NCBI RefSeq assembly: GCF_024362695.1
Contig: NC_065405.1
Location: 17,327,900-17,391,899, forward strand
From: Pectinophora gossypiella
Lineage: Eukaryota > Arthropoda > Insecta > Lepidoptera > Gelechiidae
Reading direction: 5' to 3'
DNA length: 64,000 bases
This document shows positions 20,441 through 30,912 of the stretch, piece by piece. The stretch's first letter is position 1. Every line of letters begins with the position of its first letter. The notes under the pieces are model-generated. The model was not told the origin of the DNA and made no database searches. It saw nothing but the letters and a program-made list of their open reading frames with translations. Both the position numbers and the translations under genes were made by a program.

Positions 20441-20712
20441 GAGGAACTCGGTGGCGCAGCGGTAAACGCGCTCAGTCTGCGATTGTTGAGGTTAAACAAC
20501 TTTCGCAAAGGCCGGTCATAGGATGGGTGACCACAAAAAAACAAGTTTTCATCTCGAACTCCTCCGTGCTTCGGAAGGCACGTTAAGCCGTTGGTCCCGG
20601 CTACATTAGCAGTCGTTAATAACCACCAATCCGCACTGGGCCCGCGTGGTGGTTTAAGGCCCGATCTCCCTATCCATCCATAGGGAAGGCCCATGCCCCA
20701 CTGGTGATGATG
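20441..20712 (+). mobile_element. SINE-3 copy
   Basis: GAGGAACTCGGTGGCGCAGC head, 5S-like GTTAAACAAC and GGATGGGTGACC, and a GTGATGATGATG tail. About 20 bases before the tail are deleted compared with the copy at 3870. Confidence 0.85.
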
Positions 20713-20840
20713 ATGAAGTATTCATATTTTAAAGAACGAAACGTGTTGTTGAAAAGGTCCTTGTAAAACTTAGTGATTATAATCTCTTTGAGCATTTATT
20801 TAGGTACAACATTACGTAATTATAGTAATATTAGTGATAC

Positions 20841-21150
20841 GGCCTCCGTGGTCCAGTGGTTGAGCGTTCTGCTCACGATCTGGAAGTTCCGGGTTCGAAT
20901 CCCGGTGGGGACTAATCACTTTGTGATCCCTAGTTTGGTTAGGACATTGCAGGCTGATCACCTGATTGTCCAGAAGTAAGATGATCCGTGCTTCGGAAAG
21001 CACGTTAAGCCGTTGGTCCCTGTTGCTACTTACTAGAGTAAGTACGTAGGAGTCACGTTAGGGGCCTTGGGCGGCTCAAAAATAACCCTGACACCAGGGT
21101 TGATGAGGTAGGTCATGCACCTCACAACCCACAGGATAGAAGAGAAGAAA
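20841..21150 (+). mobile_element. SINE-1 copy, near full length
   Basis: tRNA-like head (TGGTCCAGTGG A-box region, GGTTCGAATCCCGG B-box region), then CATTGCAGGCTGATCACCTG, CGTGCTTCGGAAAGCACG and AATAACCCTGACACCAGGGT, ending near GATAGAAGAG. Confidence 0.85.
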
Positions 21151-21615
21151 TGATATTCGAGTTCTTTTCGCCGCTTCTCCACAACGTCACATGTTCCGTT
21201 AAAACTCGTCTTTCAATAAATGTTCTTCGATGGTCTATAGATTCACCTCAGATTGCATTCGCTACTTGGCTGGAAAAGAAGACGATCTAAGATTCAGAAA
21301 GGGGTCAATGGTATCCCAAGCGATTTCCCATGCAGATTTGCATAAGCTTGTTATGTATGTTTCCGTCCAAGAGGATTTGTCACTTGCTAAGCGTTAGGTC
21401 GCTCTAATTAATGATACTGTGGTGTCGAGATAAGCTTTGAATAATCTTACGTCAGGCCCGGACTGGCCACAGAGCAGGCGAGCTTGCCGGCTGCCGGCTG
21501 GTCTGACTGCTGGCTCGTTCGACCATCGACTATTCCGCTATCCTTATTATTATTATTTCATGCCTTCTCATTTTCTACCACTTCTTCCGATTTTAGGCAT
21601 TCTCTTTTCAAGATA
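21151..21615. other. No recognisable feature
   Basis: No repeat or gene recognised. Confidence 0.45.
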
Positions 21616-21757
21616 TTAACCCTTTCACAGGATATCATGGATCATTGATGGTTCATAATGTTTAAGCGACAATTTGGGCGAAATTGACTTATATATAGCT
21701 TTAGATCGGACCTTGGGATCGGAGCGTCATTAGACGTTCTGTCTTTGAAAGTGTTAA
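21616..21757. mobile_element. Possible TTAA-flanked MITE
   Basis: TTAACCCTTTCACAGG at the left and TGAAAGTGTTAA at the right give short inverted ends inside TTAA sites, the target preference of piggyBac-type transposons. It is 142 bp and non-coding. Only one copy was seen, so the call is weak. Confidence 0.4.
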
Positions 21758-21787
21758 TCGCTACACTCAGAAATCAGATTTATTCAA

Positions 21788-22262
21788 TACTAGCGGCCGC
21801 CCGCGACTTCGTCCGCGTGGATTTCAGTTTCCGCGGTAAAAAATCCGATATTTTAAATGATTAAATTTAGGGACTCTAAATTTAATAAAAAAAAATGTAC
21901 GTAAGTAGATAAATCACTACACAGCCCTAATCATAGGCCTGGCATTTTTGTAGGATCATTTATCATAAACATCTCTATCATATCATACATTACATATGTG
22001 TAATAGTTTTGTCAGCGCACGTCAAAATTGCTCGCAGATGGTAGATTTTTTCCTATTTACTTGACACTTATCGTCAAATTTTGGTCAATTCACACAATAT
22101 CTTTATAAATTGAAGCCTATTTATTATTCCGATGTATAACTTACATTATTGTAAAGTTTCATTGAAATCCATTCAGTAGTTTTTGTTTGAAAGAGTAACA
22201 AACATCCAAACATCCATACTCACAAACTTTCACATTTATAATATTAGTAAGATTAGTAAGAT
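21788..22262 (+). repeat. Dispersed repeat with GCGACTTCGTCCGCGTGG head
   Basis: Starts TACTAGCGGCCGCCCGCGAC and ends CACAAACTTTCACATTTATA then ATATTAGTAAG. I recognise this as a very common lepidopteran interspersed repeat, but its class is not certain. It is the only full copy here. Confidence 0.55.
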
Positions 22263-22828
22263 AATATCATAGATTATAAACTTGTTCAAGGTCAATTTAT
22301 CATTTTTAATCTACGTTATTTCGCAAGGTATTATGCCTGAAGAGAAGAAATTACAAGAAACTGCAACATCAACACATCTTTTAAATCAGTGTTGGTGTAC
22401 ATTACAAGTTATTTAATAACTAGAGGTACACATTAAATTTAATACCAGGCATTCGTATTATTTAGGTAATCATTAATCTTATAATAATCTTTTTTACATA
22501 AAGTTAGCTTCACATGAGCTTTACATTTATTTTCTGACAAATGCAAAATACAGTCTGGTATTTTATTGTAAAAACGTATATATTTCCACCAATCCTTCCG
22601 ATATCAAACCCCTATACTTCATTATAAAAAAAAGATAAGCAATCCGCGTCATCACTTCGCTTCAGTAAATTACCTCCTGACTGTCTACCCCGGACAACGG
22701 CACGGCACTATTAGTACATGTTTGTGATGACGGCTGAACGATCCCATCGGCGGAAGGTCCTGCAAGAACCCGCCTGGTTTGCTATCACCCTCTCTCGTAG
22801 AGGCCCGATTACCTTTCAAATGACCAGG
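22263..22828. other. No recognisable feature
   Basis: 22263-22640 is AT-rich. 22645-22828 is more balanced in base composition but no family was recognised. Confidence 0.45.
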
Positions 22829-23020
22829 GCGTGGTCGACGATTTCCTCCATTCAGCGCTTATCGCTATCGACTCACTAGGGTCGATTAAATCTTTCCAAT
22901 ATTATCCTCCCAGACGACGTCTTGAGCCGAGTTTCGCGCTCAAATGCACCCTCAAGCCTGTTGTCCTAAATTTTGAATTTGTCCAGCTAAGTAGTTAATG
23001 CCATTTGCGCAAATCTACAG
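22829..23020 (+). mobile_element. SINE-5 copy with small deletions
   Basis: GCGTGGTCGACGATTTCCTC, CGCTTATCGCTATCGACTCA, TCAAGCCTGTTGTC and TTAATGCCATTTGCGCAAAT. The TTGTACCGGGTGAG block is missing. Confidence 0.7.
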
Positions 23021-23120
23021 TCAGTAAAGTAAGAAAAAGTCAATTGTCCCGGCCGGTGTCAGGTGTCAGTCCGGTGAGCGTTAGAATGACTGGTCACTCG
23101 GCGTATTTTAAGTTGAAGTA

Positions 23121-23497
23121 CAGTCATGAGCAATATCATATACCCACTTTAGAACCCTGTCGCACTATTATATTTGACATTTAATGAGACTTACGGTTTA
23201 ATTTAACAGCAGCAGCAGTAACTGTCAGTACTATTCAGAGGAGGAGGACAGGAGTCCTAGTATGGCTTTGTAATAGTCTACCCTGGGCGCCATACCACTT
23301 GCGTCAGACAGAGTACTGCGGGGCGGACGGCAAGAGGGAAACCACTACCCTATTTTTCCCTAAAAAAGTAGCATGGAAAACGCTGCACCGACAAGAGCGT
23401 GGCTCTTAAATTGATGATGATGATGACGGTTTAATTTGTCAAAATAGCTAATGTGACATGGTTTCAAAGCGTATGTACATATTAGTACTCGTGACCG
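23121..23497 (+). mobile_element. MITE-1 inserted in the satellite, split by a SINE
   Basis: CAGTCATGAGCAATATCATA at 23121 and CTCGTGACCG ending at 23497 are bounded by TA (23119-23120, 23498-23499). The satellite phase is continuous across it (TTGAAGTA, then CATCACACCACC). A SINE-4 splits the MITE at 23205. Confidence 0.85.
23205..23425 (+). mobile_element. SINE-4 with 12-bp target duplication
   Basis: ACGGTTTAATTT at 23193-23204 is repeated at 23426-23437. The 221-bp insert ends CGACAAGAGCGTGGCTCTTA, AATTGATGATGATGATG. That 3' end matches the end of the RTE-like LINE at 19441, including its last codons and ATG tail. Its 5' part (AACAGCAGCAG, GGAGGAGGACAGGAGTCCTA) is unrelated to the LINE. 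Fragments: 6733 (-), 28693, 35818 and 38868. Confidence 0.85.
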
Positions 23498-25252
23498 TAC
23501 CATCACACCACCACCGGGTCCACTTCCTGACTATGCGAATTTTCGATCTAATATCGTCCGGCCATTATGATTCTCACTCAGTCCGGACCTGTCTTAGATC
23601 ACATCAAATAAGTCAAGTGGCCCGGCGGGGTTCAGGTCTCAGTCCGGTGAGCGTGAGAATGACTGGTCACTCGACGTATTTGAAGTTGAAGTAACATTAC
23701 ACCACCAGCGGGTCCTCATCCTGACTATGCGAATTTTCGATCTAATATCGTCCGGCCATTATGACTCTCACTCAGTCCGGGCCGGTCTTAGATCACATCA
23801 AATAAGTCAAGTGGCCCGGCAGGGTTCAGGTCTCAGTCCGGTGAGCGTGAGAATGACTGGTCACTCGACGTATTTGAAGTTGAAGTAACATTACACCACC
23901 AGCGGGTCCACTTCCTGACTATGCGCATTTTCGATCTTATATATCGTCCGGCCATTATGACTCTCACTCAGTCCGGGCCGGTCTTAGATCACATCAAATA
24001 AGTCAAGTGGCCCGGCAGGGTTCAGGTCTCAGTCCGGTGAGCGTGAGAATGACTGGTCACTCGACGTATTTGAAGTTGAAGTAACATTACACCACCAGCG
24101 GGTCCTCATCCTGACTATGCGAATTTTCGATCTAATATCGTCCGGCCATTATGAGTCTCACTCAGTCCGGGCCGGTCTTAGATCACATCAAATAAGTCAA
24201 GTGGCCCGGCAGGGTTCAGGTCTCAGTCCGGTGAGCGTGAGAATGACTGGTCACTCGCCGTATTTGAAGTTGAAGTAACATTACACCACCAGCGGGTCCT
24301 CATCCTGACTATGCGCATTTTCGATCTTATATATCGTCCGGCCATTATGACTCTCACTCAGTCCGGGCCGGTCTTAGATCACATCAAATAAGTCAAGTGG
24401 CCCGGCAGGGTTCAGGTCTCAGTCCGGTGAGCGTGAGAATGACTGGTCACTCGACGTATTTGAAGTTGAAGTAACATTACACCACCAGCGGGTCCTCATC
24501 CTGACTATGCGAATTTTCGATCTAATATCGTCCGGCCATTATGGATCTCACTCAGTCCGGGCCGGTCTTAGATCACATCAAATAAGTCAAGTGGCCCGGC
24601 AGGGTTCAGGTCTCAGTCCGGTGAGCGTGAGAATGACTGGTCACTCGCCGTATTTGAAGTTGAAGTAACATTACACCACCAGCGGGTCCTCATCCTGACT
24701 ATGCGCATTTTCGATCTTATATATCGTCCGGCCATTATGACTCTCACTCAGTCCGGGCCGGTCTTAGATCACATCAAATAAGTCAAGTGGCCCGGCAGGG
24801 TTCAGGTCTCAGTCCGGTGAGCGTGAGAATGACTGGTCACTCGACGTATTTGAAGTTGAAGTAACATTACACCACCAGCGGGTCCTCATCCTGACTATGC
24901 GAATTTTCGATCTAATATCGTCCGGCCATTATGAGTCTCACTCAGTCCGGGCCGGTCTTAGATCACATCAAATAAGTCAAGTGGCCCGGCAGGGTTCAGG
25001 TCTCAGTCCGGTGAGCGTGAGAATGACTGGTCACTCGCCGTATTTGAAGTTGAAGTAACATTACACCACCAGCGGGTCCTCATCCTGACTATGCGCATTT
25101 TCGATCTTATATATCGTCCGGCCATTATGACTCTCACTCAGTCCGGGCCTGTCCTACATCCACATACAATGTAGACAAGTTACATATATGACGCACAAAC
25201 TCACTCATTCACCACGGTTGTTAGTTGATAACTCGTCGACATCCTTAGTTAT

Positions 25253-25278
25253 AGACAGACAGACAGACAGACAGACAA
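25253..25278. repeat. (AGAC)n microsatellite
   Basis: Six tandem AGAC units. Confidence 0.9.
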
Positions 25279-25514
25279 TAGAGAATACCAGTAGTACACA
25301 AATGATCTGGTACTATTAAAGTTATTGCCACACGTTTGAATCTTTGTTATTGTGCCATTGACAGCGACATCCCGAATTTTCATGGCGACATTGTTATGGC
25401 GAAACATATATTATTATATTGTTATATAACTAACTGATTTGTCAACTTTTCTCCATGTTCTGATCAAATAATAAATAAAATATGTAAATATTCTGGGCAT
25501 TTGTAATATATATA

Positions 25515-27058
25515 CACTTCTCATCAAAAAAATCGAAACACTTCCGTTTTCATTGTTTCTGTCCGAATTTAACACAAAAAAGAATTCATTTGTTTATCTT
25601 ATAAACGAAATGAATCACTGTTTTGAGACAAATGTGTGTTTAGGGTTGGAGTACATTTAGCGTTTAAAAACTAAAAATTGGCGCCTATCCTTAAACTTTT
25701 TGTTTTTTATTTCAATACTGTGACTTTGGGACGTCTGAAAAAAGGTTTTTTTTCTAAAACGTATGGATACTTCGCCCACAGAAGCCGCCCAAGTTGTGGC
25801 ATTGCTGGATTCTGGCCTTAGTCAGCGTGTTGTGGCTGCAAGACTAAGCCTGTCATCTGTTCATAGAGTCTATAAACGTTATCGGGAGACTGGTTTGTTC
25901 ACGCGCCGTTCAGGATCTGGCAGGAATCGGGTCACTTCTGAGCGAGATGATCGATTTATTGTAACAACTTCTTTAAGAAATCGACGCCTTAACGCTTTTC
26001 AACTGCAGCAGCGGCTTCGTGTTGTACGAAGGGTGGCTGTAAGTGACTCTACAATTAGAAGAAGGTTGAAGGATCGTGGACTGGTACCGCATAAGCCAGC
26101 AAATGGGCCGAAATTAACTGCAGACCATCGAAGAGCGCGCCTTAACTTTGCACGTGAGCACCTAAATTGGTCATACCTACAGTGGAGCAAAGTTCTCTTT
26201 TCTGATGAGTGTAAAATTATGCTGTATGGTAACGACGGAAGGAACAAGGTCTACAGAAGAGACGGAGAACGCTATGCACAATGCTGCATTGAAGAAAAGG
26301 TCAGCTATGGTGGCGGTTCGTGGACGGTTTGGGGAGGAATCAGCGCCGACGGTAAGACAGAGCTTGCTTTCGTGTCTGGGCCACGTCTGCCTGCACTAAA
26401 CTGTCATCGGTACGTCGAAGAGTGTCTCGAGCCTCATGTGATGCCCTATGCACATTTTATTGGCAACGGCTTCATATTCATGCACGACAATGCTAGGGCT
26501 CACACCGCGGGCGTCGTACGAGATTAACGACTTAACGAAGTCGATATCTCTATTATGGAATGGCCAGCAAGAAGCCCGGACATGAATCCCATTGAACATC
26601 TGCGGGATGAATTAAAGAGACGAATTCAAGCAAGAGATCCTGCCCCAGAAACACTTAGCCAGCTGCAAGATGCAATCCAAGAGGAATGGGACAATATACC
26701 ACAGCATGTGATCGTGACTCTCATCCGATCGATGAAGAACCGTATGGAAGCAGTAATTAGAGCTCGGGGAGGGAATACAAGTTATTAAATAAACGTTTTT
26801 TAGCTTTTTTTTTCATTTACGTGTGTTGTTTTATCCATTTCCTTTATACTCCATACGGAATAAAAATGACTCATTTAACAAAATACGAAACCTATGAAAA
26901 ATTCATTTAAATTTAGAACATTAACATTAAGATTTGATAAGCTCATATTACTCAGTATTAAACGACATTTAACATTTATTCCTAAATGTACACATTTTTC
27001 TGATAATCCTGACAAAACGTAAACTTGCAAGGTGTTTCGATTTTTTTGATGAGAAGTG
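25515..27058 (+). mobile_element. Tc1-like transposon
   Basis: 1,544 bp with perfect 27-bp inverted ends (CACTTCTCATC followed by seven A and TCGAAACAC), flanked by TA dinucleotides. It contains one transposase frame with a single premature stop. The identical ends and long open frame suggest recent activity. A lone, diverged copy of the right end is at 36051-36080. Confidence 0.95.
25763..26788 (+). pseudogene. Tc1-family transposase with one in-frame stop
   Basis: Codons 1-254 run from ATG at 25763 to TAA at 26525-26527. The same frame then continues to the natural stop at 26786-26788, 341 codons in all. Residues 10-50 and about 60-125 form the two helix-turn-helix DNA-binding domains (the first includes SQRVVAARLSLSSVHRVYKR). 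The DDE catalytic domain has D148 (FSDECKI), D242 (MHDNARAH) and a third acidic residue, the E in SPDMNPIEHL. Counting through the stop there are 35 residues between D242 and that E, one more than the 34 of Tc1 transposases. The TAA-CGA pair therefore probably arose by a three-base insertion at one codon. No full-length enzyme can be made without readthrough. Confidence 0.9.
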
Positions 27059-27183
27059 TATATATATGTTTTGATTTTGCTGGTTTTGACATATAAAGCG
27101 GATGAAGGATTATTAATCTTATTAGATTACGAAAGCAGTATATAAAGCGAAGGTTGGTGGTAGGGCTGGCAGAGTAAGATCTA

Positions 27184-27412
27184 GAATACATTGACCAAAT
27201 TGAAGATGTCCTTAGAAAAGGTTCAGTAAGATTTACTCTAAACCGGCGTGCTATGCATATATATCAATCGTTTCATATATATATGAAACGATTGATGAAT
27301 GTGGAAGAAGCAAGAGAAGTATGTCAGGGTCGAAGCAAATGGAATTCCATAGTCTCTACTTACCCTGGTCGGGAAATAGGCGTGAGTTTATGTTTGTATG
27401 TATGTGTTGACC
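27184..27412 (+). pseudogene. LINE C-terminal fragment
   Basis: Frames read EYIDQIEDVLRKG and, from 27286, MKRLMNVEEAREVCQGRSKW followed by NSIVSTYPGREIG. The peptide recurs on the minus strand at 44905-45105 and 47685-47830. Such tails occur at the end of lepidopteran non-LTR ORFs. A short CATATATATATG palindrome sits between the two frames. Confidence 0.6.
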
Positions 27413-27599
27413 AAATAAACAATATTCTATTCTATTCTGCCTGTGATGTCGCAGGTTCAATTCCTAGTGCAGATCTTTAAGCAATGATTTTTGAAATTGG
27501 ATGATGATGCTCAGTGGTCAATAAAAAACGTCGTGAGGAACCCACATTCGGGCTGGTATTTTCCTTTACTCGGATGAAACGTCAGATTCATCTGAATCA

Positions 27600-27817
27600 T
27601 AAAAAGTTTATCACGTGCTCAGCACTGAAGGAAACATCGTGGGGAAAACCATATTCCCAAGAAATGCGTTTCGGAGGTATGTGACCCAAAAACCTGTATT
27701 GGGCTGGTTTTCCCTTCGCAGGTTGAAAGATCAGACAGGCAGTCAATTCTCTAAAAAACTGGACCTGTAAAATCATCATCCTAGGTAAGCGGGATAACGC
27801 TAGGGAGATGATGATGT
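27600..27817 (+). mobile_element. SINE-2, 5'-truncated
   Basis: TTTATCACGTGCTCAGCACT, TTCGGAGGTATGTGACC, CTGTATTGGGCTGGTTTTCC, GGGATAACGCTAGGGAGATG and a GATGATGTGATG tail. Confidence 0.8.
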
Positions 27818-27907
27818 GATGTTCACAGGATTTTTTTTTAAATAGCAGGTTGAATTATGACAGACAGACATATAAAGTGTTATATAAAAACAGTAGGTGT
27901 CCCCTCA

Positions 27908-27957
27908 TTATAGAACTCCGGCCAAGTAGCTAATGCCATCTGCAGCAACTCTACAAA
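27908..27957 (+). mobile_element. SINE-5 3' fragment
   Basis: GGCCAAGTAGCTAATGCCAT and CTGCAGCAACTCTAC. It lies just upstream of the exon acceptor and may contribute to the intron end. Confidence 0.6.
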
Positions 27958-27987
27958 ACCTCATTATAGCGTATATTTTTTTTCCAG

Positions 27988-28171
27988 GTTACCACACATA
28001 CACGCACAACGATACTGCGCACACGCCGCGAGAGTCCGATGAGATCCTGATAGTGACATACGAGGACGGCAAATGGTCGAAGCCGTACTATGACTGTGGT
28101 GGCGGCAACATATGGATGCTCACTTACACCGTGCCATTCTTCGGTTACAGCAATGGCACTTATTTCTTCAA
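27988..28171 (+). CDS. Internal exon, GPR158/CG31760-like receptor (Cache region)
   Basis: 184-bp exon with acceptor TTTTTTTTCCAG and donor AA|GTAAGT. It enters in phase 1 (completing a Gly codon) and leaves with two bases of a Lys codon. It encodes about 61 residues, from GYHTYTHNDTAHTPRESDEI through WSKPYYDCGGGNIWMLTYTV to SNGTYFFK. W..PYYDC followed by MLTYTVPFF fits the end of an extracellular Cache ligand-binding domain. The GPR158/GPR179 family (Drosophila CG31760) has such a domain on the outer face of a class C seven-helix receptor. The next exon at 43013 joins in frame. The upstream exon was not found in the window. The family call is from memory; exon status is well supported. Confidence 0.75.
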
Positions 28172-28187
28172 GTAAGTTTTAATAATA

Positions 28188-28490
28188 ACTAGAAGTCGCG
28201 TGGTTCGCTCGCAGCAAGCTGCTCGCGTGTCCTGTATTAGTTCGAAGCTTTTTACCGCCATTTTTTTACCGCGATAGAATTTGACCAAGACTTAAATAGG
28301 TCTCGTGAAATCAAAAAAGTTCTAGGTGCTATAGTTTTGCCAGGCCGTAGGGTGTCTCCCTGATGCGGAGCAGTTTTCAAAGATGACGTTCCGATCACAC
28401 CCTTATACATCATTTTTACACCCGAGACATTTTCTGGAAAAACCAAAGTTTCTATGGCGGCCATCTTGTTTTTTCGCCATTTTGTGTTTT
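28188..28490 (+). repeat. Repeat J, single unit
   Basis: CTAGAAGTCGCGTGGTTCGC to GGCGGCCATCTTG and CGCCATTTTGTG. It is one unit of the repeat that forms a six-unit array at 55340-56930, with the same GTCGCGTGGTTCGCTCGCAG leader. It starts only 16 bases after the exon donor. Confidence 0.8.
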
Positions 28491-28493
28491 AAT

Positions 28494-28635
28494 AATAATA
28501 ATAAAAACACTTTATTGCACACAAAAAGAAGTAAAAAGTAATAAAGTAGTAGTGTGTAGTAGTAGTAGTAGTAGTAGAGTAGTAGTGGAGTGTAGTGGAG
28601 TGTGGTAGTAGTAGTAGTAGTAGTAGTAGTAAGAA
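28494..28635. repeat. (AAT)n LINE tail and (AGT)n microsatellite
   Basis: 28494-28540 is the reverse of a LINE end with AATAAAGTGTTTTTATT, also at 54283. 28550-28632 is AGT/GTA repeats. Confidence 0.75.
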
Positions 28636-28692
28636 GTAGTGGTTAAGTTTTATTTTTATATTAATAAAAATATGGTTGCGGGTACTGTATTG

Positions 28693-28826
28693 AAATAGAC
28701 TACTCTGGGCGCCGTCACACTCGCGTCAGACGGAGTACTGCGGTGCGGAAGGCAAGAGGAAACCACTGCTCTATTTTTCCCTAAAAAAGTATCACGGAGA
28801 ATGCACCGATAAGTGTTAAATTCTGA
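28693..28826 (+). mobile_element. SINE-4 fragment
   Basis: AATAGACTACTCTGGGCGCC, CAGACGGAGTACTGCGGTGC, CCCTAAAAAAGTA and a degraded CACCGATAAG end. Confidence 0.7.
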
Positions 28827-29277
28827 TAAGTGGTTTAAGAGTTAAAGGGGAACCAACGTGCATACACACATACATACATTCATAGCGCTCAAACACATAA
28901 CCCTTTTTTTATTCGCCGCAGTCTTGTAGTTGTTAGAGCGTTGGGCCCTATGGGGATATTGTCGAAATCACATATAGTGAGCTTATCTTATGTTACAAAC
29001 AGCATAAATAAACGACTGTCTTGCTAAATAGCAATACGCAGCTATTCACGTGTGGCTAAATTACTAAACTTCCCTACTGATGTTGTTTGAAGTGTACTCC
29101 ATGTTAATTACGACTGAAGAGCCCTCATACCAAACAGCAATTCAGAGTTTCCTTCCTCTCAGAATAGATACAGTACAATCCGATATGTGTGTTATTCCCA
29201 TAATAATTTGGTTATCATAGACTATCAAACGCGAGTTTAGAAGATATAAATGCATGAGATCAAATATCAGAGTCGTG
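28827..29277. other. No recognisable feature
   Basis: Intron sequence with no repeat or gene recognised. Confidence 0.45.
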
Positions 29278-29385
29278 GTACAAATATCAGCGTCGTGGTT
29301 CACGCAGCGACTTGTGCTGAGTGAGGCTTTTTTTATATCAGGATGTCCACCACCACCTTATGATCATTTCGACGAATATCCATCT
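29278..29385 (+). mobile_element. Jockey-like LINE tail fragment
   Basis: ATCAGCGTCGTGGTTCACGC, GTGCTGAGTGAGGC and GTCCACCACCACCTTATGAT match 11100-11185. Confidence 0.65.
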
Positions 29386-30367
29386 TGCTTTGTTGCAATT
29401 GCAGAAATTTCTACTAGACTTCCAAGCAACTTTTGGGTACAGGAAAATTTTGAAGAAATAATAGTAACGAGTCATGGATTGTAAACTCGCCTGGCAACAC
29501 AGCTGTTGTACAATAGTAACTTAAAGAGTTTTTAATAAACTAAGAGAAGTTTTTTGTCAACTTCATATAAGATCTAATGCTAACATAAGAAATAACAGAA
29601 TCTATTCCAGTTTTTTTTTTAAATTGGCAACGTAAGAAAATTCCTACGTAGGTAACTGAATTTCAGATGAAACTAATTTATAAATATTCTAGAAAATAAC
29701 ACAGGCCTCTCATTTTCTATCGAAATAAGAACATTCCATCAAAAGAAAAACATCTACTTTTATAAAAATACCTTTTTAAAAGCTCCAAAAGCTTTCAAAT
29801 CAAGCCGAGATTAAACATCAAAGGCATACGGTTCTATTTGCAATAACCAAGATTAGGGTATTGATATTTGGAATCCTTGTGTAAAAGGATTATACAGAAT
29901 TGTACTGAAATCTGAAAACACGATAAAGAATGGTAAGACGGGAGTACTTTGACGTAGGGAAAAGTAAATAATAATGTAATCTGGAAAGACAAGGGTTCAA
30001 CCATTGATGTATATATATAACATCCTGTTTCTATAATACCGTCACTGGAAAGGCAAAACCGATATACTTTTTCAATGCAAGCTTGAATTTTTGTTACAAA
30101 ATAAATATTTAATTTTGACAAAGAAATTGAGTTAAATATCTGATATTTTATTTTTAATGTAGCTTTGTATTATGTGTTATATTATGTAATTTGTATTATA
30201 TTTTATTGTAATTATCATATAAGTTGTTGTGTCCTTCCAGGGTGTTATGTATAAAAATGACTTTGATTTCTTATTTGACATGTGACTAGGCAATAAATGA
30301 ATAAATAAATACCATAAACATGAACAGCCTATATACAAATAATTATATATGACATTTGTTTTCGAAT
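29386..30367. other. No recognisable feature
   Basis: About 1 kb of AT-rich intron. Nothing recognised. Confidence 0.5.
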
Positions 30368-30560
30368 TTCGAAACCCATATTCCCGAGAAATTCATTTTC
30401 GGAGGTATGTGACCTAACCTGTATTAAGCTGGTTTTCCCTTCGCGGGTTGGAAGGTCAGACAGGCAGTCGCTTCTGTAAAAAATCGCATCTGTCTAATCT
30501 TTAAATTAGCTAAGCGGACCTTGTGAAAAAACGGGATAATGCTAGGGAGATGATGATGAA
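30368..30560 (+). mobile_element. SINE-2, 5'-truncated
   Basis: TTCGGAGGTATGTGACCTAA, GTTGGAAGGTCAGACAGGCA, CGGGATAATGCTAGGGAGAT and a GATGATGA tail. Confidence 0.8.
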
Positions 30561-30577
30561 CAGAATACCATACCTCA

Positions 30578-30912
30578 TTTTATTTAACGTGCCCTCCGAA
30601 TCACAGAATCATCTTAATTTTTCGCACAAACAGGTGATTCAAGCCAGCATAGTCCTTACCAATCAAAGGACAGTCTCACAAAGTGATTTCGACTATGTCC
30701 CCATTGGAAATCGAACCGGGACATCCAGATCGTGAGCCGAACGCTCTATCCACTAGACCACGGAGGCGTTGGTCCCGGCTATTAGCCATAAAAGCACTTC
30801 TATCGATCCGCAGTAGAGCAGCGTGGTGGAGTATGCTCCATACCCCCTCCGGTTAATTGAGGGTGGGGGGGGCGTATGCTCAGCAGTGGGACGTATATAG
30901 GTTGTTTACGTG
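30578..30912. mobile_element. SINE-1 variant (-) followed by tail E (+)
   Basis: 30578-30768 is a reverse SINE-1 subfamily member with TCTCACAAAGTGATTTCGAC and the tRNA-like head AGACCACGGAGGC. 30770-30912 is plus-strand tail E with GCAGTGGGACGTATATAGG. Confidence 0.7.

Larger units (their letters stand above)
23041..25160. repeat. Satellite block of alternating 194/196-bp units
   Basis: The ACCACCAGCGGGTCC start of each unit falls at 23507 (as ACCACCACCGGGTCC), 23701, 23895, 24091, 24285, 24481, 24675, 24871 and 25065, giving spacings of 194, 194, 196, 194, 196, 194, 196 and 194. Units with GAATTTTCGATCTAATATCG (194) alternate with units with GCATTTTCGATCTTATATAT (196). From unit 4 on, the 194-bp units end TCACTCGCCG and the 196-bp units TCACTCGACG. 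The array is thus a 390-bp dimer. A degenerate unit end is at 23041-23120, before the MITE-1 insertion. The last unit breaks off near 25160. No protein is encoded. Confidence 0.95.

Noticed and set aside
23507..25160. Regular repeats that might suggest a CRISPR-like array
   Set aside because: Units are about 195 bp, contiguous and without unique spacers. This is a eukaryotic satellite.
26525..26527. TAA in the transposase read as recoding
   Set aside because: The extra codon relative to Tc1 spacing makes a simple inactivating insertion more likely.
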